Origin: Methylibium petroleiphilum PM1
GTDB lineage: Bacteria > Pseudomonadota > Gammaproteobacteria > Burkholderiales > Burkholderiaceae_C
Direction of reading: 5' to 3'
Length of the DNA: 64,000 nt
NCBI RefSeq assembly: GCF_000015725.1
Contig: NC_008825.1
Coordinates: forward strand, 186,001-250,000
The translations under genes were made by a program, and so were the position numbers. Shown piece after piece: positions 41,595-49,382 of the stretch. The first letter of the stretch is position 1. Every line of letters begins with the position of its first letter. The notes under the pieces are model-generated. The model was not told the DNA's origin. It was given only the letters and a program-made list of their open reading frames with translations, and did no database searches.

Positions 41595-42566
41595 ATGAGC
41601 CTCGGCGAGTTCGACCTGATCGCGCGCTACTTCGGCCGCCCGACCCGCCGTGCGGCGCTCGGGCCGGGCGACGATTGCGCGCTGCTCGCACTGCGGCCCG
41701 GCATGCAGCTCGCGGTGTCCTGCGACATGCTGGTCGAAGGCCGGCACTTCCTGCCCACCGTGGATCCGCGCCGCCTGGGCCACAAGGCGCTGGCGGTCAA
41801 TCTCAGCGATCTCGCCGCCTGCGGCGCACAGCCGCTGGCCTGCACGCTGGCGCTGGCGCTGCCGCGGGTCGACGAGGCCTGGCTCGACGGCTTCTCGGCC
41901 GGGCTGTACGAGCTGGCCGATGCACACGGCTGCGAACTGATCGGCGGCGACACCACGGCCGGCCCGCTCAACATCTGCATCACAGTGTTCGGTGAGGTCC
42001 CAGCGGGCGAGGCGCTGCTGCGCAGCAGCGCGGAGCCGGACGACGAGATCTGGGTCAGCCACGCGATCGGTGGGGGCATCGGTGACGCGCGGCTCGCGCT
42101 CGAGGCCTTTCGCGGTCAGGTGTCGCTGCCCGGCGCGGTGTTCGAGCGGGTGCGGCGTGCGATGGAACAGCCGCAGCCGCGCGTGGCGCTGGGCCTTGCA
42201 CTGCGTGGCGTGGCCCGTGCCGCCGTCGACGTGTCGGACGGCCTGCTGGGCGACCTGTCCCACCTCCTGCACCGCAGCGACGTCGGTGCCAGCATCGATG
42301 TCGGTCGCGTGCCGCGCAGCGCCGACCTCGCGGCCCAGCCGCTGGCCTTGCAGCGCCTGTGCACGCTGGCCGGAGGCGACGACTACGAGCTCGTCTTCAC
42401 GGCGCCGCCAGCGGCCCATGCGCGGGTGCTCGAGGCCGCGCGCGGGGCCGACGTGGCGGTCAGCCGAATCGGCCGCATCGAGCACGAGGCGGGCCTGCGC
42501 CTCGTCGACGCCGACGGCCAGGCCGTGGATCGCGTCTGGGCCTCGTTCGATCACTTCTCCGCATGA
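41595..42566 (+). CDS. thiL: Thiamine-monophosphate kinase
   Basis: A 323-residue enzyme making thiamine pyrophosphate from thiamine monophosphate. It has the PurM-like fold motifs GPGDDCALL, SCDMLVEGRHF, LAVNLSDLAACGAQP, LIGGDTTAGP and the C-terminal DVSDGLLGDLSHL and LAGGDDYEL. The ATG at 41595 (MSLGEFDLIARYF) is the family start; an in-frame start at 41547 adds an unlikely extension. It overlaps pgpA by ATGA. Confidence 0.96.
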   Translation: MSLGEFDLIARYFGRPTRRAALGPGDDCALLALRPGMQLAVSCDMLVEGRHFLPTVDPRRLGHKALAVNLSDLAACGAQPLACTLALALPRVDEAWLDGFSAGLYELADAHGCELIGGDTTAGPLNICITVFGEVPAGEALLRSSAEPDDEIWVSHAIGGGIGDARLALEAFRGQVSLPGAVFERVRRAMEQPQPRVALGLALRGVARAAVDVSDGLLGDLSHLLHRSDVGASIDVGRVPRSADLAAQPLALQRLCTLAGGDDYELVFTAPPAAHARVLEAARGADVAVSRIGRIEHEAGLRLVDADGQAVDRVWASFDHFSA

Positions 42567-43117
42567 ACGGCGAGCGACTGGAAGCCTCCACGGCGAAGCC
42601 CCCGCGTCGCGCGACCGCGGCCTTCCTGTGGGCCCATCCTGCGCACGCCATCGCGCTGGGCTTCGGTGCCGGCCTCAGCCCGGTCGCGCCGGGCACCGTC
42701 GGCACGCTGTGGGCCTGGGTCAGTTTCGTGGTGCTCGATCGCTGGCTCGACGCCGGGCAGTGGGCCGTGCTGCTGCTCTGCGGTGCGGCGCTGGGCTGGT
42801 GGGCCTGCACCGTCACCGCACGCCATCTCGACATGGCCGACCCCGGTGCCATCGTCTGGGACGAGGTGCTCGCCTTCTGGACCGTGCTGTGGCTGGTGAT
42901 GCCGGCCGGCCTGCTCGGCCAGTTGGTGGCGTTCGGCCTGTTCCGATACTTCGATGCGGCCAAGCCCGGCCCCGTGGCCTGGGCCGATGCGCGCTTCAAG
43001 CGGCGTCGCAGCGCGCCCGGCATCGGCTGGGCGCAGGGCTTCGGCATCCTGTTCGATGACGGCGTGGCCGCGTTATGCACGCTGCTGGTGATCGCGCTGT
43101 GGCGCTTCCTGGTCTGA
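42563..43117 (+). CDS. pgpA: Phosphatidylglycerophosphatase A
   Basis: A 184-residue inner-membrane phosphatase producing phosphatidylglycerol. It has the PgpA signature GAGLSPVAPGTVGTLWA, then DPGAIVWDEVLAFWTVLW (the acidic metal-site segment), FRYFDAAKPGPV and FGILFDDGVAA. The N-terminus is slightly longer than in E. coli. The thiL-pgpA order with an overlapping start is widely conserved. Confidence 0.95.
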   Translation: MNGERLEASTAKPPRRATAAFLWAHPAHAIALGFGAGLSPVAPGTVGTLWAWVSFVVLDRWLDAGQWAVLLLCGAALGWWACTVTARHLDMADPGAIVWDEVLAFWTVLWLVMPAGLLGQLVAFGLFRYFDAAKPGPVAWADARFKRRRSAPGIGWAQGFGILFDDGVAALCTLLVIALWRFLV

Positions 43118-43124
43118 GCGTCCG

Positions 43125-43631
43125 ATGAGCACGCGCCTGCTCGATCTCGCCGACCTGGAGCCGCTGGTGCTGCAGCTGGCTGCCGCACTGCGGGCGCGGC
43201 ACTGGCGCGTGGCCACGGCCGAGAGCTGTACCGGCGGGCTGGTGGCCGCTGCGTGCACGGCCGTGGCCGGCTCCAGCGATTGGTTCGAAAGGGGCTTCGT
43301 CACCTACAGCAACGAGGCCAAGGTTCAGTCGCTCGGTGTGGCGGCCACGCTGATCGAGCGACACGGCGCGGTGAGCCGCGAGGTCGCGCTGGCGATGGCC
43401 GAGGGGGTGCTTCGGCAGGCGCCGGCCGACCTGGCGCTGAGCGTGACCGGCATCGCCGGCCCCGGCGGCGCGGTGCCGGGCAAGCCGGTCGGCACGGTCT
43501 GGCTCGGTCTGACGGTGCGCGGCCAGGCGCCGCGGGCCGAGTTGCTGCAGCTGTCGGGCGATCGCGCCGGCATCCGCGCGCAGACCGTGCTGCGGGCGCT
43601 GCAGCGCCTGCTGGAGGCCGCGCGGCCGTGA
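43125..43631 (+). CDS. pncC: Nicotinamide-nucleotide amidase (CinA C-terminal domain)
   Basis: A 168-residue enzyme hydrolysing NMN to nicotinate mononucleotide in NAD recycling. It is the stand-alone CinA C-terminal domain, with VATAESCTGGLVAA (conserved serine and cysteine), FERGFVTYSNEAK, GVLRQAPADLALSVTGIAGP (cut to its core TGIAGPGGA) and KPVGTVWLGL. The N-terminal molybdopterin-like CinA domain is absent, as in E. coli PncC (YgaD). It begins 7 bases after pgpA. Confidence 0.93.
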   Translation: MSTRLLDLADLEPLVLQLAAALRARHWRVATAESCTGGLVAAACTAVAGSSDWFERGFVTYSNEAKVQSLGVAATLIERHGAVSREVALAMAEGVLRQAPADLALSVTGIAGPGGAVPGKPVGTVWLGLTVRGQAPRAELLQLSGDRAGIRAQTVLRALQRLLEAARP

Positions 43632-44560
43632 GCCTGCTGCTGGCCTGCGATGTCGGTGCCGACGAAGCCGAGACCTGGCGCGCGGCGCTGTCCGCCGCGC
43701 TGTCCGGCGAACACCTGCTGACATCGAGCCAGGGCGCTGCCGACGACATCGAGGTCGCGATCGTCGCGAACCCGCGTCCCGGCACGCTGGCCGGGCTGCC
43801 GCGGCTGCGCCTGATCCAGTCGCTGTGGGCCGGCGTCGACCGCCTGCTGGCCGACCCGACGCTGCCGGCAGGCGTGCCGATCGTGCGCATGGTCGATCCG
43901 GCGATGAGCGCGGCGATGGCCGAGACGGCGCTGTGGGCGGTGCTGGCGCTGCACCGCGGCTTCTTCCGCTACGCCCGACTGCAAGGTGAGGGACGCTGGG
44001 CGCCGCACGGTCAACGCCGCGCCGACGAACTGGTGGTGGCGGTGCTGGGGCTCGGGCAGATGGGCCGCGGCACCTCGCTGCGGCTGGCGGCGCAGGGCTA
44101 CCGGGTGCGGGGTTGGAGCACGCGGCCGACCGCCATCGAGGGCATCGAGACGCATGCCGGCGAGGCCGCGCTCGACACGCTGTTGGCGCAGGCCGACATC
44201 GTGCTCAATCTGCTGCCGCTGACGCCCGCCACGCGCGGGCTGTTCGATGCCGCTCGCCTCGCGCGCATGAAGCCCGGCGCCGGCCTCGTGAACCTGGCGC
44301 GCGGCGAGCACGTGGTCGAGGCGGACCTGCTGGCCGCACTGGATGCTGGGCGGCTGCGCCATGCGGTGCTCGACGTGTTCCAGACGGAACCGCTGCCGGC
44401 CGGGCATGCGTTCTGGTCCCACCCCCGCGTCACCGTGCTGCCTCATGCGGCCGCGCAGACCGATCCGCGCAGCGCGGCCGGCGTGGTGGCGGCCAACCTG
44501 CAGGCCTGGCGGGCCGGCCGCCCGTTGGCGAATCTGGTGGATCGCCAGCGCGGCTATTAG
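43628..44560 (+). CDS. ghrA: Glyoxylate/hydroxypyruvate reductase A-like dehydrogenase
   Basis: A 310-residue D-2-hydroxyacid dehydrogenase. The NAD(P)-binding motif GLGQMGRG is near residue 142, followed by WSTRP (phosphate-binding arginines fitting NADPH), the catalytic arginine in NLARGEHV and the His in LPHAAAQTDP. The short catalytic domain and sequence style fit GhrA. The start is GTG, overlapping pncC by GTGA. Exact substrate preference (glyoxylate, hydroxypyruvate or another 2-keto acid) is inferred. Confidence 0.87.
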   Translation: MSLLLACDVGADEAETWRAALSAALSGEHLLTSSQGAADDIEVAIVANPRPGTLAGLPRLRLIQSLWAGVDRLLADPTLPAGVPIVRMVDPAMSAAMAETALWAVLALHRGFFRYARLQGEGRWAPHGQRRADELVVAVLGLGQMGRGTSLRLAAQGYRVRGWSTRPTAIEGIETHAGEAALDTLLAQADIVLNLLPLTPATRGLFDAARLARMKPGAGLVNLARGEHVVEADLLAALDAGRLRHAVLDVFQTEPLPAGHAFWSHPRVTVLPHAAAQTDPRSAAGVVAANLQAWRAGRPLANLVDRQRGY

Positions 44561-44566
44561 GGCTTG

Positions 44567-47017
44567 TCAGAGCGCCAGCCGGCTGAAGTCGGTGTCCAGC
44601 CGCACCGCTTGCACCTGCGGTGCGGTCCAGTCGCGGATCCAGTCGGCGAACAGGGCCTCGGGCATCGGCTTGGCGACGAAGTAGCCTTGCGCCTCGTCGC
44701 AGCCCAGCGCCTGCAGCAACTTCCAGGCTTTGGCCGTTTCGATGCCCTCGGCCACCACGTTCAGGCCGAGGTTGTGCGCCAGGTCGATGGTGGATCGCAC
44801 GATCTTCGCGTCGTCGAGATCGCGCTCCATGTTGAATACAAAGCTCTGGTCGATCTTCAGCTCGTCGACCGGCAGGCGTTTGAGATAGGCCAGCGAGGAG
44901 TAGCCGGTCCCGAAGTCGTCGATCGACAGCTTGAAGCCCATCGCGTGCAGCCGCTCCAGCGTCTGCAGGGCGCGCTGCGGGTCGTCCATGATCGCGCTCT
45001 CGGTGATCTCGAGACACATCGAGCCCGGGTTCAACGCCAGGGTGTCGATCAGGCGCTGCATCTTGGCCGGCAGGTCCTGATCGAGCAGGTCGCGGGTCGA
45101 CAGGTTCACCGAGATCTTCAGGGCCGGCGCACCGGCGTTCATCTGGCGCAGCACCATCGCGCTGCGCTCGATCATCCAGCCGGTCAGTACGCGGATGAAG
45201 CCGGTCTGCTCGGCGAACGGTATGAACTTGCCCGGCGGCACCAGGCCGCGCTGCGGGTGCTGCCAGCGCACCAGCGCTTCGGCGCCGAGCACCGCGCCGG
45301 TGGCGAGCGAGATCTTGGGTTGCAGGTAGAGGCGCAACTGGTCGCGGTCGACCGCGGTGCGCAGTTCGCTCAGCAGCGACAGCGATTCGTCGCTGCTCAT
45401 GTCGAGAGCCGCGTCGTAGACCTTCACGCCGAGCTGGTGCTGCTTGGCCGCGTACATCGCCAGCTCGGCGCGGCTGACCAGCGTGTCCGCCTCGACGCCG
45501 TGCGCGGGGCAGCAGGCGATGCCGATGCCGGCACCCAGGTCGACGGTGTGGTCGTCCAGCGAGATCGGGCGCTCGAAGGCGCGCTGGATGCGCTGCGCGA
45601 TGCCGAGCGCGAGCGCGATGTCGGCGCTCGGCATCAGCATCGCGAACTCGTCGCCACCCAGGCGCGCCACCACGTCGTTGCTGCGCCGTGCCTCCTGCGT
45701 CAGGCGCTTGGCCACCTCCTGCAGCAGCCGGTCGCCGAAGCGGTGCCCGAGCACGTCGTTGACATGCTTGAAGCGGTCCAGGTCGAGCATCAGCACCGCG
45801 CACGGTTCGTTGCGGGCCTGTGCGTGCTGGATCGCGGCTCGCAGGTCGGCGCGGAACTGCTCGCGGTTCGGCAGCTGCGTGAGCCCGTCCTCGAAGGCCA
45901 GCCGGCGCACCTCGCCTTCCCGTTCGCGCACCGCCAGGCGCATGGTCTCGAAGGCCTGCGCCAGCTCGCCGATCTCGTCGTCCGTGCGCGCCGGCACAGC
46001 CTGCTCGTAGTCGCCCTGGCCGAGCCGGCGTGCCGAGCCGGCCAGTGTCTTCAACGGGGTGGTGATGCGGCGCGCGGTGTAGACGCTGACGACCGCGAAC
46101 ACCGCGATCGCCACCAGCGTGAAGGCCAGCAGGATCCACTGCAGGCGACGGTAGGGCGCGGTGGCCTCGTCCAGCGAGCGCATCAACACGGCCACCGTCT
46201 GCGGCTCGCCCTCGCGGCCCAGCGGCATGTCGCGCGCCAGCAGGTGGCCGCTGAGTCGGCTGCCGCCGTCGTCGGTCAGCGTCAGGGTGGCGTGGCGCTC
46301 CTTCTGCGACATCTGGTGGGTGGCCTGCGTCTCGCGCGCCAGAAGCCATTGCTCGACGAGCTGCGGCGAGGCCGCCGGGTCCAGCGTGGACTGCAGCACG
46401 TCCCAGCGCGGCGGGCTGCCGCGCTGCGTGAGCAGCGCGACGTCGATCGACGACAGCTGCTGCATCTCCTGCAGCAGGCTCGCCTCGATGCGGAAGCCCA
46501 TCGCGACCCAGCCGATCGTCAGCGGCGCCTTCACCGGCACGGCCACCAGCTGGTAGGGCTCGCCGTCCAGCAGGACCAGGCGCTGCGTGGCGTCGGGGGC
46601 CGTGGCCAGCTGCCGCAGCGTGGGCAGGAAGCGCTCGGCGCCGTCGTGCGTGGCGGCCTTCAGGTTGAAGCGGGCATCGGTGAACACCGCCAGGCTCGCG
46701 CCGATGCGATCGCCCTGGTTGGCCAGCGCCGAGGCCAGCGTCTCGCCGTCGTTGCTGGCCACGGCGGCGCGGAAGCCGAAGTCGGACGCCAGCAGCCGCG
46801 CTGCATCGGTGAGCCGCCCCGCGTTCTGCGCCAGCAGGTGCTCGAACACCCGCTCGGCGGTGCGCAGCTCGGCGTTCACGGCGCTGCGGGCGTTGACGCT
46901 GATGCTGTTGCCGATCAGCAGCAGGCTGGCCAGCTGCACCACCAGCAGCAGGCCCAGGAACAGCGCGACGATGCGGAACTGCAGGCGCTTGGGCGTCATG
47001 AAGGCCGGCAGTGGCAT
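44567..47017 (-). CDS. Membrane GGDEF-EAL protein (c-di-GMP turnover)
   Basis: An 816-residue protein: TM1 about 14-37, a periplasmic sensor domain (about 40-290), TM2 about 294-316, HAMP (about 317-368), GGDEF (about 375-540) and EAL (about 553-805). The cyclase motif is intact (GGDEF at 454-458) and so is the inhibitory I-site (Arg445-Asp448, exactly five residues before it). The phosphodiesterase side is also intact (EALVRW from 580, NLSTRD, EITESA, DDFGTGYSS, KIDQSF). It could make or degrade c-di-GMP. It starts one base after the cupredoxin gene, so the two form an operon; a second ATG lies at 46999. Confidence 0.93.
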   Translation of the reverse strand: MPLPAFMTPKRLQFRIVALFLGLLLVVQLASLLLIGNSISVNARSAVNAELRTAERVFEHLLAQNAGRLTDAARLLASDFGFRAAVASNDGETLASALANQGDRIGASLAVFTDARFNLKAATHDGAERFLPTLRQLATAPDATQRLVLLDGEPYQLVAVPVKAPLTIGWVAMGFRIEASLLQEMQQLSSIDVALLTQRGSPPRWDVLQSTLDPAASPQLVEQWLLARETQATHQMSQKERHATLTLTDDGGSRLSGHLLARDMPLGREGEPQTVAVLMRSLDEATAPYRRLQWILLAFTLVAIAVFAVVSVYTARRITTPLKTLAGSARRLGQGDYEQAVPARTDDEIGELAQAFETMRLAVREREGEVRRLAFEDGLTQLPNREQFRADLRAAIQHAQARNEPCAVLMLDLDRFKHVNDVLGHRFGDRLLQEVAKRLTQEARRSNDVVARLGGDEFAMLMPSADIALALGIAQRIQRAFERPISLDDHTVDLGAGIGIACCPAHGVEADTLVSRAELAMYAAKQHQLGVKVYDAALDMSSDESLSLLSELRTAVDRDQLRLYLQPKISLATGAVLGAEALVRWQHPQRGLVPPGKFIPFAEQTGFIRVLTGWMIERSAMVLRQMNAGAPALKISVNLSTRDLLDQDLPAKMQRLIDTLALNPGSMCLEITESAIMDDPQRALQTLERLHAMGFKLSIDDFGTGYSSLAYLKRLPVDELKIDQSFVFNMERDLDDAKIVRSTIDLAHNLGLNVVAEGIETAKAWKLLQALGCDEAQGYFVAKPMPEALFADWIRDWTAPQVQAVRLDTDFSRLAL

Positions 47018-47018
47018 C

Positions 47019-47633
47019 TCAGGGGGCCTTCGCGTCCAGCTTCACCGCGGCGGTGGCGGGGGTGCTGCCGAGCTTCAGTGGCTGGACCGGTGCCGGCCCG
47101 TCCACACCCAGCAGCGCGTGCCAGGTCTGCAGCTGGTGGTCGCCCGCGGGCAGCTCGAGCTGGGCGCGCCCGGCGCTGTCGGTGCGGGCGAAGTAGGGCG
47201 TGTCGACCACCCGGACGTAGGCGGTCATCGCGTCATGGATGTTGCAGCCGAGCACCGCGGTGCCGGGCTTGTCGAACACCACCGGTGCGGCCGGCGTGCC
47301 GGCGTAGAGCTTGAGCTCGAAGGTCTTGGTCGGCGAGAACGAATAGACGTGGTGGCGCACAGTGTCGAAGTTCGGGAAGCTGACGGCGGTGCCTGTCTGC
47401 ACCGCCAGCACCGCAGGCGTGAAGCGCTTGTTCTTCTGGCCCAGCTCGGCGCTGACCCCGGGGGGTGCGGTGGGCGGGGTGCCCTTGACCTGCACCGCCA
47501 CCACGGCGTCGGCCAGTGGCGTGCCCTCTTCGTCGGTCACCGTGATCACCAGCGGCACGGCATGAGCCGGCAGGCCGGCCAGCAGCAGGAGCAGGGTGGG
47601 CAATCCGGACAAACGGCGGTGCAGAGGCTTCAT
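47019..47633 (-). CDS. Periplasmic cupredoxin-like protein
   Basis: A 204-residue exported protein with a signal peptide (cleavage near LPAHA, residue 25), a carboxypeptidase-regulatory-like beta segment (ITVTDEEGTPLADAVVAV) and a plastocyanin-type region. Candidate type 1 copper ligands are His94 or His95 (TVRHHVYSF), Cys130, His133 and Met136 (GCNIHDAM). Homologues are often labelled 'methylamine utilization protein', but no methylamine genes are present. Tight coupling to the GGDEF-EAL gene suggests a redox or copper input to c-di-GMP signalling (inference). Confidence 0.85.
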   Translation of the reverse strand: MKPLHRRLSGLPTLLLLLAGLPAHAVPLVITVTDEEGTPLADAVVAVQVKGTPPTAPPGVSAELGQKNKRFTPAVLAVQTGTAVSFPNFDTVRHHVYSFSPTKTFELKLYAGTPAAPVVFDKPGTAVLGCNIHDAMTAYVRVVDTPYFARTDSAGRAQLELPAGDHQLQTWHALLGVDGPAPVQPLKLGSTPATAAVKLDAKAP

Positions 47634-47763
47634 GGACGGGCAGGAGGCGATGGCGGCCGATCCGGGCCGGCCGGCGCGCATGATGCGCGAGCGCGAGCAA
47701 TGGGGTGTCAGCCAGGGATATCGGCCGCGCGCGGACGTCCTGAAGGCGCGGCGACCCGACGCC

Positions 47764-48855
47764 TCAGGCCTGCAGCACGAGCCGCTGCGACGGGGTGCCG
47801 CGCGGCAGCTGGGCCGCCTGCATCGATCCCGCCAGCTGCAGCGCCAGCCGCTGCAGGCCGATCCAGGGGTCCTGCGGCCACTGCGGGTGCTTCAGACCCT
47901 TGACCAGGCCGTCACAGACATGGGCGGCCTCGATCAGGTGGTCGATCGTGCCGTCGCCGAGCCGGGGCAGCGCGCGCTCGAAGAGGCGCTCCTTGAGGCC
48001 CCAGATGCGGTTCTCGCGCAGCGCCATCGGCAGCGGCTTGCCGGCCGCGACGGCGTCCTTGCAGCGCCGCAATGCACGGATGTCCTCGGCCAGCGTCCAG
48101 TGCACCAGCACGGCAGCTTCGCCCTCGGCGCGCAGGCCGTCGAGCATGCGCAGCACGCGCGAGACCTGGCCGGCCAGCACCGCCTCACCGAGCTTGAAGA
48201 CGCTGTAGCGCGCCACATTCAGCACCGCCGCCTCGACCTGTTCGAAGCTCAGTTCGCCGGCCGGGTACAGCAGGCCGAGCTTGGTGAGCTCCTGCTGGGC
48301 CGCCAGCAGGTTGCCCTCGACCCGGTCGGCAAAGAAAGCCAGCGTGCGCTGCCCCTCCTCGTCGGCGGCGACGCGCTGGTTCTGCGCCGCGAGGCGCTGC
48401 GCGATCCACTGCGGCAGCGCCTGACGTTCCACCGGGTCGAGGCGCAGCGTCACGCCGGCCGATTCCAGCGCGCCGAACCAGGCACTGCCCGACTGCTGGC
48501 GGTCCAGCCGCGGCAGCGTGACCAGCGTCACCACGCCCTCGGGCAGGTGTTCGCAATAGTGCTGGAGCGCCTGCGACCCGTCCTTGCCCGGCTTGCCCGA
48601 CGGGATGCGGATCTCGACGATCTTGGCCTCGGCGAACAGGCTCATCGAGCTGGCCGCGCCGAGCAGCGAACTCCAGTCGAAGTGCGCGCCGGCGACATGA
48701 TGGACCTCGCGCTCGGTGTGCCCGGCATCGCGCGCCGCGGCGCGGATGGCGTCGCTCGCCTCCAGCGCCAGCAGCGGCTCGTCGCCGTGCAGCGTGTACA
48801 GCGGACGCAGGCCCTTCTTCAGATGCGCATCGAGCTGGTCGGGCTTGATCTGCAT
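47764..48855 (-). CDS. holA: DNA polymerase III subunit delta
   Basis: A 363-residue clamp-loader subunit that opens the beta clamp. It begins MQIKPDQLDAHLKKGLRPLY, with LYTLHGDEPLLALEASDAIR marking the family's AAA+-like N-domain (degenerate, without a P-loop, as expected for delta), and AEAKIVEIRIPSGKPGK in the clamp-binding region. It lies 12 bases after lptE on the same strand, the conserved leuS-lptE-holA order. Confidence 0.95.
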   Translation of the reverse strand: MQIKPDQLDAHLKKGLRPLYTLHGDEPLLALEASDAIRAAARDAGHTEREVHHVAGAHFDWSSLLGAASSMSLFAEAKIVEIRIPSGKPGKDGSQALQHYCEHLPEGVVTLVTLPRLDRQQSGSAWFGALESAGVTLRLDPVERQALPQWIAQRLAAQNQRVAADEEGQRTLAFFADRVEGNLLAAQQELTKLGLLYPAGELSFEQVEAAVLNVARYSVFKLGEAVLAGQVSRVLRMLDGLRAEGEAAVLVHWTLAEDIRALRRCKDAVAAGKPLPMALRENRIWGLKERLFERALPRLGDGTIDHLIEAAHVCDGLVKGLKHPQWPQDPWIGLQRLALQLAGSMQAAQLPRGTPSQRLVLQA

Positions 48856-48867
48856 GCGCTTGCGAGC

Positions 48868-49377
48868 CTAAGGGGCCGGCACGGCGGCGAGCTGGCGCAT
48901 CACCTGGTCGACGATGTCGCTCTGCATGCCGCGGTAGAGCATGGCCTCTTCCTGTTCCTTGGCGAGTGCGTTGGTCTCGTTGTAGCTCATGTCGCGGCTC
49001 AGCAGCAACTCGGTGTCGCGGATCAGCAGCCGCCCGCCCGGCGTGCGCAGGCGAAAGCGCAGCCGCGTGCGCAGCGTGAACTCGCGCACCTGCCCGGCGG
49101 CGGTCTGTGCGGCGACCGACTTGTCGCGCACGTCCTCCAGCGCCTCGAGCACCACCTGGGCCTGGGCCGGCGACTCGACCACGCGCGTCGTGCCGCTGGC
49201 CTCGATGCTGCGCCGCAATTGCTCGGTGAACGGCGAGCGCTGCGGGAAGCCGACCAGCTGCACCGTCGAGAAGCTCAGTTTCGGCGGGCGGCGCAGCTGG
49301 AAACCGCAGCCGGACAAAGCAAGGGCCGACAGCGCGAGCGCGGCCTTCAGCGTGGTGCGACGGTGCAGAGGCGACAT
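48868..49377 (-). CDS. lptE: LPS-assembly lipoprotein LptE
   Basis: A 169-residue outer-membrane lipoprotein that plugs the LptD barrel. The lipobox is LALSGC with Cys24 as the acylated residue, followed by GFQLRRPPKLSFSTVQLVG, typical of betaproteobacterial LptE/RlpB. Its partner lptD is 16 kb away at 30440. It begins 5 bases after leuS. Confidence 0.94.
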   Translation of the reverse strand: MSPLHRRTTLKAALALSALALSGCGFQLRRPPKLSFSTVQLVGFPQRSPFTEQLRRSIEASGTTRVVESPAQAQVVLEALEDVRDKSVAAQTAAGQVREFTLRTRLRFRLRTPGGRLLIRDTELLLSRDMSYNETNALAKEQEEAMLYRGMQSDIVDQVMRQLAAVPAP

Positions 49378-49382
49378 GCGGC

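Noticed and set aside
47019-47633. Methylamine utilisation gene
   Set aside because: The label is common for homologues, but no mau or methylamine dehydrogenase genes are nearby; the sequence only supports a cupredoxin-like protein.
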